A stretch of DNA of 64,000 nucleotides from Natronorubrum tibetense GA33 (GTDB lineage: Archaea; Halobacteriota; Halobacteria; Halobacteriales; Natrialbaceae): contig NZ_KB913021.1 in NCBI RefSeq assembly GCF_000383975.1, positions 102,051 to 166,050 of the forward strand. The letters run 5' to 3'. Position numbers and translations under genes: made by a program. The notes under the pieces are model-generated. The model was not told the DNA's origin. It searched no databases and saw only the letters and a program-made list of their open reading frames with translations. Shown here piece by piece: positions 15,189 to 24,441 of this stretch (position 1 is its first letter; the number at the start of each line of letters is the position of its first letter).

Positions 15189-16700
15189 CTAGAACTCCTC
15201 TCCCGTAGATCCTACCTCATCCAGTTGGTCGTACATCTCGTCTGGGAATGGGAGACTTCCCCAGATGGAGTATGGGCACTGCTCCTGCCCGATACAGTAT
15301 CGCTGCATATCGTCGTTGTCGCAGTTCATCGGAAGCGGGGTGTCGCCACCGATCGTGTTCGAGAACTCATAGCGAATCTGGTAGTCAGTAACCTGTTCGT
15401 CGTACCAGGGCCACCGCGAGAAGACGCTCTTGAGATCCGCGACAATCGTCTCGAGGTCACTATCCAGGTACTGTGGCAGCCACATCACCATCCGGGCGAA
15501 GTTGTACAGGTCTTTTCGGACTGGTTTCTTCTCGTGGAGGCGTTCGGCCATGTTCGCCATACAGGGGAGTTCAAACAGGTCTTCGATTGACTCGACGGTG
15601 AGTGGCTGGACGCCTCGCGAAGACTCCTGAATCCGATAGTGGTTCGTATTTCCGTGCTGCCGGATAGTGAGGCTCCGGTGGTCGCGCTGGGATGCAAGGA
15701 GATTTCCAAGACTCCGGGGACTCGAGATGCGATTACATACGTCCCGCTTCCAGTTCGCTTCCGGATCGTACGCTTCCACTGCTTCAAACAGCTCCTTCGC
15801 CGAGTGGAACTCTCCCAGCGTGGTGACTTCGTCTGGAGCGTCTCGAATCGCGTCCCGTAGCACACGGATAGTTCGCTCACCGGGGTCCCAGTCTCGCCAG
15901 ATTCGTTCGTGGTGTCCTGTCTCGATGAAGCGGTCGATACGCTCTGTGATGGCCGATTCATTTGTCGTCAGCCACGTGAGCTGGTCTTCCGAGAGGTTCT
16001 CTTCTTGGACTCGCAGGAGCTTTTTGAACGCGCGTCTGGCGTACTCGCGATACTTCGTATCGAAATCGCCGACTGGTACGTAGAGGTGGTTGTTCTTAAC
16101 GCGAGTGAGCAGTTCCCCATCCTCTCCTGTCTCAGTGTCGGCGTGAACGAGGCAGTTCCTCGACGCCGCAGCCATCGGGATTTCGAGGTACAACCCACCA
16201 CCGAACTCGGGCATTTCTTTGACTCCCGTACAAACACGACCGGGGTGCGGACCATCCTCTCCGGGGGCTTTCGCGTACAGCACCTCTGCTATATCCTGTT
16301 GAAGACTCCCATCGCCGAACTCTCGAAGGAGAGAGGCGAGATTGTTGACGTAGAGTTCGCGAATATCGTAGAGGACCTGCACCTTTCGCGATGGAGCGTG
16401 CTCGAACTTCGGGTGTGCCTTGACGCAGATCGCACTCAACGTCGCGAGCACGGCGAGTGTTCCCGGTTCATCGACGAAGGGCTCTTCTGCGGCATTGGCT
16501 CTGATGTCTTCTTTGAACGCGGCTGTCCCGAATCGCTCGAGGTCGTTCAACAGGTCTTCTGGTTGATCTTCGTCGTCGACGATGTAGCGATTGTAGCCCC
16601 GCGTGAACAGCTGGTTGATCCGCGTCGTGCCGTATTCCAGCGGGAGCGTCGCAACGCGATAGGCGGTACGCTCGTCCTTGACAGGCGTCGACTGAGTCAT
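15189..16700 (-). CDS. priL: PriL-like primase large subunit
   Basis: This 503-residue protein is preceded, with a four-base overlap, by a PriS-like gene. Its C-terminal third shows the four-cysteine layout of the iron-sulphur domain of archaeal/eukaryotic primase large subunits: LFELPCMANMAERLHEKKPV, then PLPMNCDNDDMQRYC and IGQEQCPYSIWG. The helical segment between them (RKDLYNFARMVMWLPQYL) also fits. The N-terminal domain is helical as in PriL. In cells PriL binds PriS and controls primer initiation and length. Chromosomal PriL is shorter (about 350-400 residues), so this is an element-borne, divergent version. It is the last gene of the long minus-strand operon. The role, priming of the element's own replication or of the transferred strand, is inferred. 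Confidence 0.75.
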   Translation of the reverse strand: MTQSTPVKDERTAYRVATLPLEYGTTRINQLFTRGYNRYIVDDEDQPEDLLNDLERFGTAAFKEDIRANAAEEPFVDEPGTLAVLATLSAICVKAHPKFEHAPSRKVQVLYDIRELYVNNLASLLREFGDGSLQQDIAEVLYAKAPGEDGPHPGRVCTGVKEMPEFGGGLYLEIPMAAASRNCLVHADTETGEDGELLTRVKNNHLYVPVGDFDTKYREYARRAFKKLLRVQEENLSEDQLTWLTTNESAITERIDRFIETGHHERIWRDWDPGERTIRVLRDAIRDAPDEVTTLGEFHSAKELFEAVEAYDPEANWKRDVCNRISSPRSLGNLLASQRDHRSLTIRQHGNTNHYRIQESSRGVQPLTVESIEDLFELPCMANMAERLHEKKPVRKDLYNFARMVMWLPQYLDSDLETIVADLKSVFSRWPWYDEQVTDYQIRYEFSNTIGGDTPLPMNCDNDDMQRYCIGQEQCPYSIWGSLPFPDEMYDQLDEVGSTGEEF

Positions 16701-17581
16701 GACTGGAGCACCTCCGGTGTCGCAGACCGAACGTCGAAGTCCGGGCTCTCGATCGGCGTGACGATACTACAGACGTCAGCGTGCAACGAGTAGGGTAGCC
16801 GGGCGACCCTCCGACGATCGGCGGTAACCACGGGATCGATGGGTATCTCGTAGGTGTCTTGCAGAAGGTCGTTCAGCACTTCTCGACTCTTGGCGTCGTA
16901 CCGATGAGCGGGATCAGTATCGAGGAGATAGACGTGAACGCCCTGGCCGCTGTACACTACCATCGTGTCTTCGGCGTTGAAGTCGTCCTCGAAGATCTCT
17001 CGCACCTCGAAGCCGTACTCGATGGCCCGTTCTATATCCTCGAAAGAATACGGGTAGCCTGCTGGGTCTGCTTCGAGAATTCCCGCGGTATCGAGCAGCT
17101 CCTCGCTATCCCCCATAGATTCCTCATCCAATCTCGCTTGCGCTGCCCGTTTTCGGGCTATCGTTTTCGCGTCGATATCGACGAGGAGCACCCACGGCCG
17201 TTCCCAGTGATCGAGGGCGTAGTAGACCGCATCAGGACACGGGTCTGGTTTGTCAAGCAAGTCGGGATCTGCGAGCGCGAAGTCACTCCGATCGAGTGGA
17301 TCGTTTCGTGCTGGATGGCGGATGAACTCGAGGACGTCATCGAAGTCGTGGAACGCCGCCGTGATCCGCTCACCTGAGACGTTCGTCTGCCACGTATCCC
17401 GTCGGATAAAGTCCTTGTCTGGGACTCCATCTTTCCGTACCGGGTGGGGTTCTCGAAACGCAAGCGCGTACTGTTTTGGCCCCTTCGCTGTAATGAACGA
17501 CGGGAGTTCGTCACGGTACGGGGGGAACTCCTCGGCGTAGTACCTGTAGATCTCCTCGGGAGTCGCCTGGCGCCACGTCAT
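16697..17581 (-). CDS. priS: PriS-like archaeal primase catalytic subunit
   Basis: The protein has 294 residues. The catalytic motifs of archaeo-eukaryotic primases are visible in order: WVLLVDIDAK (DxD metal site, about 129-138), VVYSGQGVHVYLLD (nucleotide-binding SGxGxH, about 208-221) and RRRVARLPYSLHADVCSIV (about 257-275). The enzyme makes primers on single-stranded DNA with its PriL partner. Its stop overlaps the PriL start and its start overlaps the VirD4-like stop, each by four bases, so it is made from the conjugation operon message. It is slightly shorter than chromosomal PriS and shows no extra zinc motif. Confidence 0.85.
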   Translation of the reverse strand: MTWRQATPEEIYRYYAEEFPPYRDELPSFITAKGPKQYALAFREPHPVRKDGVPDKDFIRRDTWQTNVSGERITAAFHDFDDVLEFIRHPARNDPLDRSDFALADPDLLDKPDPCPDAVYYALDHWERPWVLLVDIDAKTIARKRAAQARLDEESMGDSEELLDTAGILEADPAGYPYSFEDIERAIEYGFEVREIFEDDFNAEDTMVVYSGQGVHVYLLDTDPAHRYDAKSREVLNDLLQDTYEIPIDPVVTADRRRVARLPYSLHADVCSIVTPIESPDFDVRSATPEVLQS

Positions 17582-20500
17582 GAATTGAACTCCTGATCAA
17601 GTTTGTTGAAGCTCCGAATCGTCGTCAGCCCAGCTGCATCGAACGATTCAACGGCCTCTCGAATGTCGGAGAACGATCGGGCTGCACGGCCGCTCACACT
17701 GCTTTCTATTCGGTCGGCCTCTGCGAGATGGTCTAACACCTCGACGGCGGTCTCACGTCTGTTGAACGCCCAGACAGCGTTTGCGTCCACCCGACTCTGC
17801 TTGTCGTAGTCGTCGACCGGCGCGTGTTTGTTGTTGCTCGCGAGTTCGGCTTCACCGACCCACACGAGTTCTCCGTCAGTATCGAGACCGGCAACGTCGA
17901 ACACCGTATCCTCATCGTACTCGTAGTATGGTTCGACCTTCTCGACATCGTCGCGGGCTTCTAACCACAGTCCGAGCAGCTTCACACCGACCTTGTGCGG
18001 CGTCTTCTCACCGATATCCCCCTGACCAGGGCCGACCTTGAGCTTCTGGCCGAGCAGTTCCCGCCCTGCCGGGAGTACGGTGTAGTACTTCCGACCGCAC
18101 GCTCGTCCTTCCTCCAGCAGGTCTTGATCGACGAGCCGTTGCACGTCCAGGTCGTCAAAGTCGTTCTTGAACGCACTCATCGAATCCAAGAGTGTGTGGT
18201 CCGGGGCGTCACCATTCATCACGTCGAGGATGCGAGTCAGGAATCGGACGTCGTCATGAGTGAGTCCGCGTCGTCGAAGCTCGTCATCTGGGACGGTTAC
18301 ACCACCAGCCTGTACTGGCGACTGTAATGGCGATGATCCGTTCTCGTCGACAGCTGTCTCCACCTCTTCACCGGTTGGCTCTTCTGACGCAGTTGACTCG
18401 GGATCTCCAAACAGTAAGTTGGTGGTGTCCGCTTTGTTCTCTCCCTCGTCGTCGGCTACTGAACCACTGGTTGCCTGTCCGATGAACGACGACTGCGTCG
18501 AGTCCACAGGGCTAGCCGATTCTGCGGATATCGACCGTGCATCGTTCGGCCTACTTCCCCATCCTTCATTGTCGGCTGCCTCTGATTCGCTAGAGGTCTC
18601 AGCAAGTCCGTACTGGCTCTGTGTTTGCTCCGACAGCCGAGGGAGGGCCACGGTCTCGAAGTGGTCCTCCTGTTCGACAGAGAGCGACGAGCCGCTCTCT
18701 GGATGGCCGGCTGCTATCGGGAGCGGCTTCACCGAAAACGGGGCTGGACCCGTCTCCCCGAATGACGGACTCGGGAGTTGCGCGATCCATTCCCCACTGG
18801 GGAGCGTGTTGATCCGATTTCGGAGGTCAGTCGGACTCAGGTCTTCGTGGGCCAGCGACTCGGCGAGGTCGCGCTCGATGGAGATGTTCCCGATAAGCTT
18901 CGTTTTGATGTTGTTGAGGACCTCGTCGTAGGCACGCTCGCTTCGATTCCTGACCTGTCCGGGGAACTGCATCACCAGTCCCATGCTCAGGCCGAACGAC
19001 CGACCCTGGGGAAGCAGTTGCTCGGAAACGAGTTTCGTCGAGGCGACGGGGGCTGCCTCCTCGATGATGAGGTTGGTGAGATTCTCGTAGTCTGTCTCCC
19101 CATCACGTCGACGCACCCGCACCGCGTCCCAGAGATTGCTCAACAGGAGGAGTGTAATTGCTCGCTGAGCCTCCGGCCGGAGATCACCTAAGTCGAACAA
19201 GATCGTGGCATCTTCGTCGAGGAACTCGCGGAAGTCGAATCGGTTGTCGACGTAGTCGCCGTGATCGCCCTGTTCCGGAACGTGACTGAAGATACGTCGC
19301 AGGTGCGCGTCTTCTCTGAGTTTATCGAGGCGATTCCCGACGGCGTCCATCGACACCTGGAATTGCCGATCATCTTTCTCGAAGTGGCGCGTAAGCGACT
19401 CCTCGACATTTTGGTTCTCGGCAGCCACAGGAGGAACTATCCGCTCGCGTTGCATCTGGAGTGCAGCCGCAAAGAGATCATCGAGGCCGAAGGCGTCACT
19501 ACCGTATTCCTCGTCGAAGAGCGCCTTGATGAGGTAGCTGAGAATCTCGTTGGCGACGAACGCCTGTTCATACTGTTTGCGACCCATAACCATCCGCATG
19601 ATGTCGTGGAAGTGATCGACCTTGTCTTGGATCGCATCCTCGCGCCTCCACCCAGCTTCAAGTGTCGAACGAATATCGAAGAAAGAGAAAGCAGGGAGGG
19701 TGTCCGGAACGCAGAACTGATAGGTGTTGTCCAATCCGCTGAACCGTTCGTAGTGACAACGAAGATAGTTCGCACACATCCCGTCGCCTTTCGGATCGAC
19801 GATAATAACCGGCCCACCTGTCGTCTCTCTGAGAGACAGCGCATCATTGATGATGGCTTTCGACTTTCCACCCCCAGTTGATGCAAATCGGCCGTAGTGT
19901 CTCGTTAAGAGATTTGGCGGAATCCGTATCGGGTCTGGTTGGATGGTACCATTTTCATCAAGTGCATATCCGATCGCCATCCCCTCACGGAACTGTGCCA
20001 TCAAATCAGGATTCGGTCGTGGCAGTGGATTGCGACTGCGCTGCTCTGAACGCGCACCTCGAGAGCCCTCAACGGTCAAGTCATCGGCGCTCGGAACAAC
20101 GATCACGTTCGCGAGTTCGTCCGCATTGAACACGAAATCTGGCCGATTCTTCCCGCTACCGGCGATCATCTCTCCGTTGAGAACTCGCTCGAGATGGCGT
20201 TGAGCTCGTTTTTCTTTCTGCCTCGAAAGGAATCCTTTCTCTCGGATACGCCGGCCGCGGAGTTCGTAAAACGGGCCATCGAGTGGATCGAGTGCTGCCT
20301 TCAGCTGCTCGAGTTCTGCCCGGATCTCAACATCGTCGTCAGGAGCCATTGCAACGGCTCGAGCATTGACGGTGAACGTTCGACGTGGGTGTTTGCCGTC
20401 GATTCTCTGAATACGGCTTTTGGTCTCCTGAGACAGCTCTCGATCTGCAGGATCTGCATCGACAGGCTCGAGCCACGAGCCGATGAGGTCTTCAGCCCAG

Positions 20501-21213
20501 GTATCGCGTCCCTCCTTGAGATCCATTTTTCGGATTTCAGCATCATCCCGCCAGTCAGGTTTGCACTGCCAGAGAATCTGATAGACAGTGGGTGCGGTCA
20601 TCTCATGGAGAACCTCAACAACGGCCGAAAGCGGTGGTCGCTCTGATTCGTATTCCTCATCGGGTTCGTCGACGACAAACGGCGCGATGGTCGTCATCCA
20701 GTCTTTTTTGCGGCCAGTTTTACCGAGCCACTCGACCCCCAGTGGTGAGGGCTTCGGGGTTTCGTCTTCTATTTCACCTTCATCGAAACCTTCCAAATCA
20801 CTCTCTCCCGAATCAGTTCGAGGATTCTCTCGATTCAACGCTCCCTGTTCCTCAGACTCGAGATCTTCCCCCGCCAAGTCGGGTTCAGGTGTGAGAACCG
20901 CCTCGAGATCGAGTTCCGTTCGCATAACCGTGAATGTGGTTGGGTAAATCGACCGGAGGCGCTTTTCAAGCGTGTTGAGGTGTTCTTCCTGGTTGACCCC
21001 ATAGTAGAACTCTACTGGTGCATCAGGGCCTGCAGAGACGGCGAGGAATTCGAACGTCGGTGGAGCTGTGTCCACTCTAGGACTCACCCGGCTCCAGAAA
21101 CTCTCTGCCGCTGGGTTCGACAGTTTATGAAGGCTCTCAAGAGCGGCTGGAATATCCGACCGACGGAGTGGTCCCGACGTCGGGGTCACTTTCAGATACT
21201 CGTTGTTACTCAT
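17578..21213 (-). CDS. virD4: VirD4/TraG-like coupling ATPase with C-terminal nuclease-like domain
   Basis: This is a hexameric-type ATPase expected to feed DNA to the secretion channel. Walker A is STGGGKSKAIIND (about residue 450 counted from 21243). VIIVDPKGDG follows, and Walker B with a catalytic glutamate pair is LTNLIIEEAAP (near 720). A long acidic serine-rich linker (about 860-1000) leads to a winged-helix-like part. The last 150 residues read FDVAGLDTDGELVWVGEAEL followed by YDKQSRVDANAVWAF, reminiscent of PD-(D/E)XK-type nuclease folds. I prefer the ATG at 21213 (MSNNEYLKVTPTSG) over the one at 21243, because it gives an eight-base overlap with VirB4. No N-terminal membrane helices are seen, unlike bacterial VirD4. 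The stop overlaps the PriS-like start by four bases. Confidence 0.8.
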   Translation of the reverse strand: MSNNEYLKVTPTSGPLRRSDIPAALESLHKLSNPAAESFWSRVSPRVDTAPPTFEFLAVSAGPDAPVEFYYGVNQEEHLNTLEKRLRSIYPTTFTVMRTELDLEAVLTPEPDLAGEDLESEEQGALNRENPRTDSGESDLEGFDEGEIEDETPKPSPLGVEWLGKTGRKKDWMTTIAPFVVDEPDEEYESERPPLSAVVEVLHEMTAPTVYQILWQCKPDWRDDAEIRKMDLKEGRDTWAEDLIGSWLEPVDADPADRELSQETKSRIQRIDGKHPRRTFTVNARAVAMAPDDDVEIRAELEQLKAALDPLDGPFYELRGRRIREKGFLSRQKEKRAQRHLERVLNGEMIAGSGKNRPDFVFNADELANVIVVPSADDLTVEGSRGARSEQRSRNPLPRPNPDLMAQFREGMAIGYALDENGTIQPDPIRIPPNLLTRHYGRFASTGGGKSKAIINDALSLRETTGGPVIIVDPKGDGMCANYLRCHYERFSGLDNTYQFCVPDTLPAFSFFDIRSTLEAGWRREDAIQDKVDHFHDIMRMVMGRKQYEQAFVANEILSYLIKALFDEEYGSDAFGLDDLFAAALQMQRERIVPPVAAENQNVEESLTRHFEKDDRQFQVSMDAVGNRLDKLREDAHLRRIFSHVPEQGDHGDYVDNRFDFREFLDEDATILFDLGDLRPEAQRAITLLLLSNLWDAVRVRRRDGETDYENLTNLIIEEAAPVASTKLVSEQLLPQGRSFGLSMGLVMQFPGQVRNRSERAYDEVLNNIKTKLIGNISIERDLAESLAHEDLSPTDLRNRINTLPSGEWIAQLPSPSFGETGPAPFSVKPLPIAAGHPESGSSLSVEQEDHFETVALPRLSEQTQSQYGLAETSSESEAADNEGWGSRPNDARSISAESASPVDSTQSSFIGQATSGSVADDEGENKADTTNLLFGDPESTASEEPTGEEVETAVDENGSSPLQSPVQAGGVTVPDDELRRRGLTHDDVRFLTRILDVMNGDAPDHTLLDSMSAFKNDFDDLDVQRLVDQDLLEEGRACGRKYYTVLPAGRELLGQKLKVGPGQGDIGEKTPHKVGVKLLGLWLEARDDVEKVEPYYEYDEDTVFDVAGLDTDGELVWVGEAELASNNKHAPVDDYDKQSRVDANAVWAFNRRETAVEVLDHLAEADRIESSVSGRAARSFSDIREAVESFDAAGLTTIRSFNKLDQEFNS

Positions 21214-23344
21214 GGTTCGATTCACCTCCGTGTTTACCGCCATCAGTCTGTGGTGGAGTTGAGACCTGGCGTGAGGTTGTTGGGTCAGTCTTCATAGATA
21301 GCTCTGTGGATGTGTCTGCTGAACGGCCTGGCAACTCAGTCTGTGACTGAGATTTCGGATCGAAGTCGATCACAGCTGTCTCGTCCTCCATCGCTCGGAC
21401 TTCGATTCCTCGCCACTCACCGTCGACACCGACGAGCGCCTCCGAATAGCCCGTCCGATCGTTGCCAGGAACGGCTTCCTGGACGAAGCGCATCTGTGCC
21501 GAGTTGAGGCCGAACTCGTTGGCCCACTCACGATCCATCCCGTCGAGGTGGTGGAACTGCTTGATCGCACACTGGTCGATGATCGCCTCGGACTCTGGAT
21601 GCTGGAAGAACTCGTCGACGGTCTGGGTGACGAGTCGGATCGAGAGGTTGTGATGTCGGTGGTGGCGGAAGACAATCTCGAGGTACTCGAGACTCGCCGC
21701 GTCCTGCATGATGTAGCGTGCCTCGTCGATGACGAAGACGACCTCTTTGTCCGTCTCTTTCGCACGCTCGTAGACTAGCGAGATCAGCAACTGCATGACG
21801 AGACTCGTGCTCCCACCGAGACTGCCCTCCTGCTGGGCGAGGTCGAGATAGATCACTTTCTCGTCGCGGATGTCAAATTCGGTCTCTCGACCCAGATTCT
21901 CATACCGGCCGTCTTCCGCGAACGGTCGAAGCTGATCGATGAGCCACGTCGCGTCTTCACCAATCTTCGACGCTTCCTCGTCAGTCCGCACGACGTACTC
22001 CGTCGGCGTCTCGACCATCTCCTCAAGGATATCGAGGACATCCCGCATCGTCGGGCTCTCGTTGTGATGAGTCGCGATATCGTCGGTGATTCCGTTGCGT
22101 GAATAGGCACGCTCGATCGCGGTCTCCAACGTTGTCCGGCGGTCACCGAGTGTGATTCCCCGGAGCGCGAAGTAGTTCGAGAGGAAGCTCATCACGCTAT
22201 CGAGCTTTTCGCGATACGGGCTGGCGTCCTTGCCCATTGCCCTCTGAACGCGCTCGGGAGTCGGCTTGATCTCGAGCGGGTTCAGTCCCATATCGCCGCC
22301 GATCGTGATTCGTTCGCCACCGAGTGCTTCGGCTACGCCGGCCCAGTTGTTCAACGGCTCGAGGATGATCCCGATACGGTCCTCGCTTTGTTCGATCGAG
22401 CGGATGAAGTTCTGCTTCGAGCCGAACGATTTCCCAGAGCCTGGGTCACCGATCGTGAACATCGCATAGCCATTCTCTCGAGCGAACGGGTCGATGACAA
22501 CAGGGCTCTGGTTCTTCCAATGAACGCCAAACTCGACGCCGCCGTCCTCAAGGATTGTGGCGTTGTGTGGCGACGCGAGCAACGCACCGACCGCACCACC
22601 GAGTGCTGTGGCCTCCCGGCCGAACGGGTTGGGACCGATTGGGGCTGCAGCCTGGATGGCGAGGTCTTGTTTGCAAATTGCTGTCTTCGGCGAGAGCCCA
22701 GCGGGTTGCTCACGAAGCCGGCTCCGAACTGTCCGGACGGCGTCACGAAGCTCGTCACGTGACTCCGCTCGAACCGTAATGAACATGCCTTGCTCGAACA
22801 CCCGGCTCCCGTTCTCAACGCTCTTGTACGTCGACAGCGCCTCGTTGGCTCGCTCCTGAAGATAGCTCCCACGGACAGTACGCTCGAGGTCAGCATCGGC
22901 CTGGAGGTCGTCGGCCACTCGCTGGAGTTCGTCTCGAGCCTGCTGCTGACTCTTCGGGGTGATATGGACCGTCAGATCGAACTCGACGTCCGTGAGCTCG
23001 AAGAGTTCGGTCAGATAGCCGTCTTTCGGGTAATCCGGGTAATCGGCGATGTAGAGTGTGGACGTCCACTGATCACCGACACGAGCAGTACGTGTATCCC
23101 ACTCGATCGCCGCCGGCGCGACGACGTGTTGGTGATGTTCGGCGATGTCGTCGAGGATCTGCCCTTCCTCGAGGCCGTCTTCCACGGTCGTCTCCTCGAG
23201 GAGATCTGCGAGTTCGACTTCTTCGACGTCCTCGGCTCGCCAACGATCCCACCCCACCTTCGCGAGAAGCGTGAGCAATGCCGTTGCACCGATATAGAGG
23301 GAAAGCCCAGCCTGTGTCCCTGGATCAGGGAGTGCCTCGATCAT
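21206..23344 (-). CDS. virB4: VirB4-like conjugation ATPase
   Basis: The protein has 712 residues. An N-terminal membrane helix (LSLYIGATALLTLLAKVGW) is followed by a VirB4-type N-domain. The C-terminal P-loop domain has Walker A IGDPGSGKSFGSKQNF (about 297-312), Walker B VVFVIDEARYIMQD (about 531-544) and the conserved LVTQTVDEFF. VirB4/TraC ATPases power assembly and transport in type IV secretion and are the most widely kept component of conjugation systems. Its start overlaps the preceding gene by four bases and its end overlaps the VirD4-like gene. It is a strong marker that this operon is a mating or DNA-transfer apparatus. Confidence 0.9.
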   Translation of the reverse strand: MIEALPDPGTQAGLSLYIGATALLTLLAKVGWDRWRAEDVEEVELADLLEETTVEDGLEEGQILDDIAEHHQHVVAPAAIEWDTRTARVGDQWTSTLYIADYPDYPKDGYLTELFELTDVEFDLTVHITPKSQQQARDELQRVADDLQADADLERTVRGSYLQERANEALSTYKSVENGSRVFEQGMFITVRAESRDELRDAVRTVRSRLREQPAGLSPKTAICKQDLAIQAAAPIGPNPFGREATALGGAVGALLASPHNATILEDGGVEFGVHWKNQSPVVIDPFARENGYAMFTIGDPGSGKSFGSKQNFIRSIEQSEDRIGIILEPLNNWAGVAEALGGERITIGGDMGLNPLEIKPTPERVQRAMGKDASPYREKLDSVMSFLSNYFALRGITLGDRRTTLETAIERAYSRNGITDDIATHHNESPTMRDVLDILEEMVETPTEYVVRTDEEASKIGEDATWLIDQLRPFAEDGRYENLGRETEFDIRDEKVIYLDLAQQEGSLGGSTSLVMQLLISLVYERAKETDKEVVFVIDEARYIMQDAASLEYLEIVFRHHRHHNLSIRLVTQTVDEFFQHPESEAIIDQCAIKQFHHLDGMDREWANEFGLNSAQMRFVQEAVPGNDRTGYSEALVGVDGEWRGIEVRAMEDETAVIDFDPKSQSQTELPGRSADTSTELSMKTDPTTSRQVSTPPQTDGGKHGGESNHE

Positions 23345-24441
23345 TGATCGATCCTCCGTTGATGATCGACGACCGGACGATCACGGATCGCATCGGCTCC
23401 ATCTCCATACTCGTGTTCCTCGCCGTTCCAGAAGTCCATCGAAAGGACGAACAGTTCGACCGTCGTCAGCCGATGAGCCGACCACCCTGCTGCCTTCTGG
23501 ATGAACTCCGTCTGGAGACCATGACAACGGTTCTCGAGTTTCTCGAACATGGCTGCCCGGATCTCCGCATCGGTCATGTCGTTGCGACGGGTCACGAACG
23601 GGTTGAACAGGAAACCGACCACCGGAAACGCGGTGAGCTTCTCTGCAGGGGATTGTTCGTCCTGATACCGGTCGTAGACCTCGAAGGGGTCGACTTCGAC
23701 GCCGATGAAATACCGAACTTGTTGGGTTCCCTCGAGGTCTCGTGGACGTTGCTCGCGATACTCCTCGAGTAACTCTTTGAAGATCGGGTTTTGCTTGACG
23801 TCACTGTCGGTAAGCCGCCCATCGATTCGCTCGATCAGCTTCTCGACTGGGAACGATCGCGTTGTGGCGTGGAATTTGAGCGTGAAGTCGAGTTCCTTAT
23901 TCGCGAACTCCTCGCCGAGTTGCTGGATCTGCGCCCAGTCACCGGACATCGCGAAGTCCATGTTCCCGGGATCGATCTCGAGGTAGGCCTCCATCGCACC
24001 ATCGGAGCGCTCGATTGCTCCGGCACCAGGCCACGCTCGCCTGATGTTCGTGAGATCCTGTGTTCGCTCGTCCGGTTTGAACGGCGTATAGCTCACGAGC
24101 CCGCCTTCGGTACTCGCTTCGGTGGACTCGGCCGTGGCCTCCGTACTGTACGTAAATCGAGGGCGCTTGCAGTAGTGGCGGTAGACGTCTCCCAGCCACG
24201 TCGACGCCGGGAGATGGTTGGGTGACGCGTAGACGATCGACCCACCAAGGACGACACCGAGTAAGACGAACGGTAAGATCGCACCATCGAGTCCCGTGAG
24301 GCCACCAAAGAGGAGGCCAGCGATCGGGAAGCCAAGGAGTACGTAGACGTCCCCCTCCTCGATATTCAAGATCGGTATGCGACTCTCTTCACCCAGTTCG
24401 TCCATGATTCGACGGCCAGCTGCATCGTGATCTCGTGTCAT
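23341..24441 (-). CDS. PrgI/VirB3-like membrane protein with VirB4-N-like region
   Basis: The protein has 366 residues. Two adjacent membrane segments lie near the N-terminus (VYVLLGFPIAGLLFGGLTGL, then AILPFVLLGVVLGGSIVY). A soluble domain of about 280 residues follows (GAMEAYLEIDPGNMDFAMSG, FTLKFHATTRSFPVEKLIER, YFIGVEVDPFEVYD). The paired N-terminal helices are the hallmark of PrgI/VirB3-type proteins, which sit beside VirB4. The soluble part resembles the N-domain that usually belongs to VirB4 itself. I therefore read the two genes as a split or duplicated VirB4 unit. Its start codon follows directly on the stop of the previous gene. Confidence 0.65.
   Translation of the reverse strand: MTRDHDAAGRRIMDELGEESRIPILNIEEGDVYVLLGFPIAGLLFGGLTGLDGAILPFVLLGVVLGGSIVYASPNHLPASTWLGDVYRHYCKRPRFTYSTEATAESTEASTEGGLVSYTPFKPDERTQDLTNIRRAWPGAGAIERSDGAMEAYLEIDPGNMDFAMSGDWAQIQQLGEEFANKELDFTLKFHATTRSFPVEKLIERIDGRLTDSDVKQNPIFKELLEEYREQRPRDLEGTQQVRYFIGVEVDPFEVYDRYQDEQSPAEKLTAFPVVGFLFNPFVTRRNDMTDAEIRAAMFEKLENRCHGLQTEFIQKAAGWSAHRLTTVELFVLSMDFWNGEEHEYGDGADAIRDRPVVDHQRRIDQ

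Noticed and set aside
15909..16793. 294-codon plus-strand frame opposite PriL/PriS
   Set aside because: It is antisense to two genes with clear primase motifs and coupled starts.
15189..17581. Chromosomal primase genes
   Set aside because: They are divergent in length, joined to each other and to virD4 by four-base overlaps, and lie inside a transfer operon, so they are better seen as element-borne copies.
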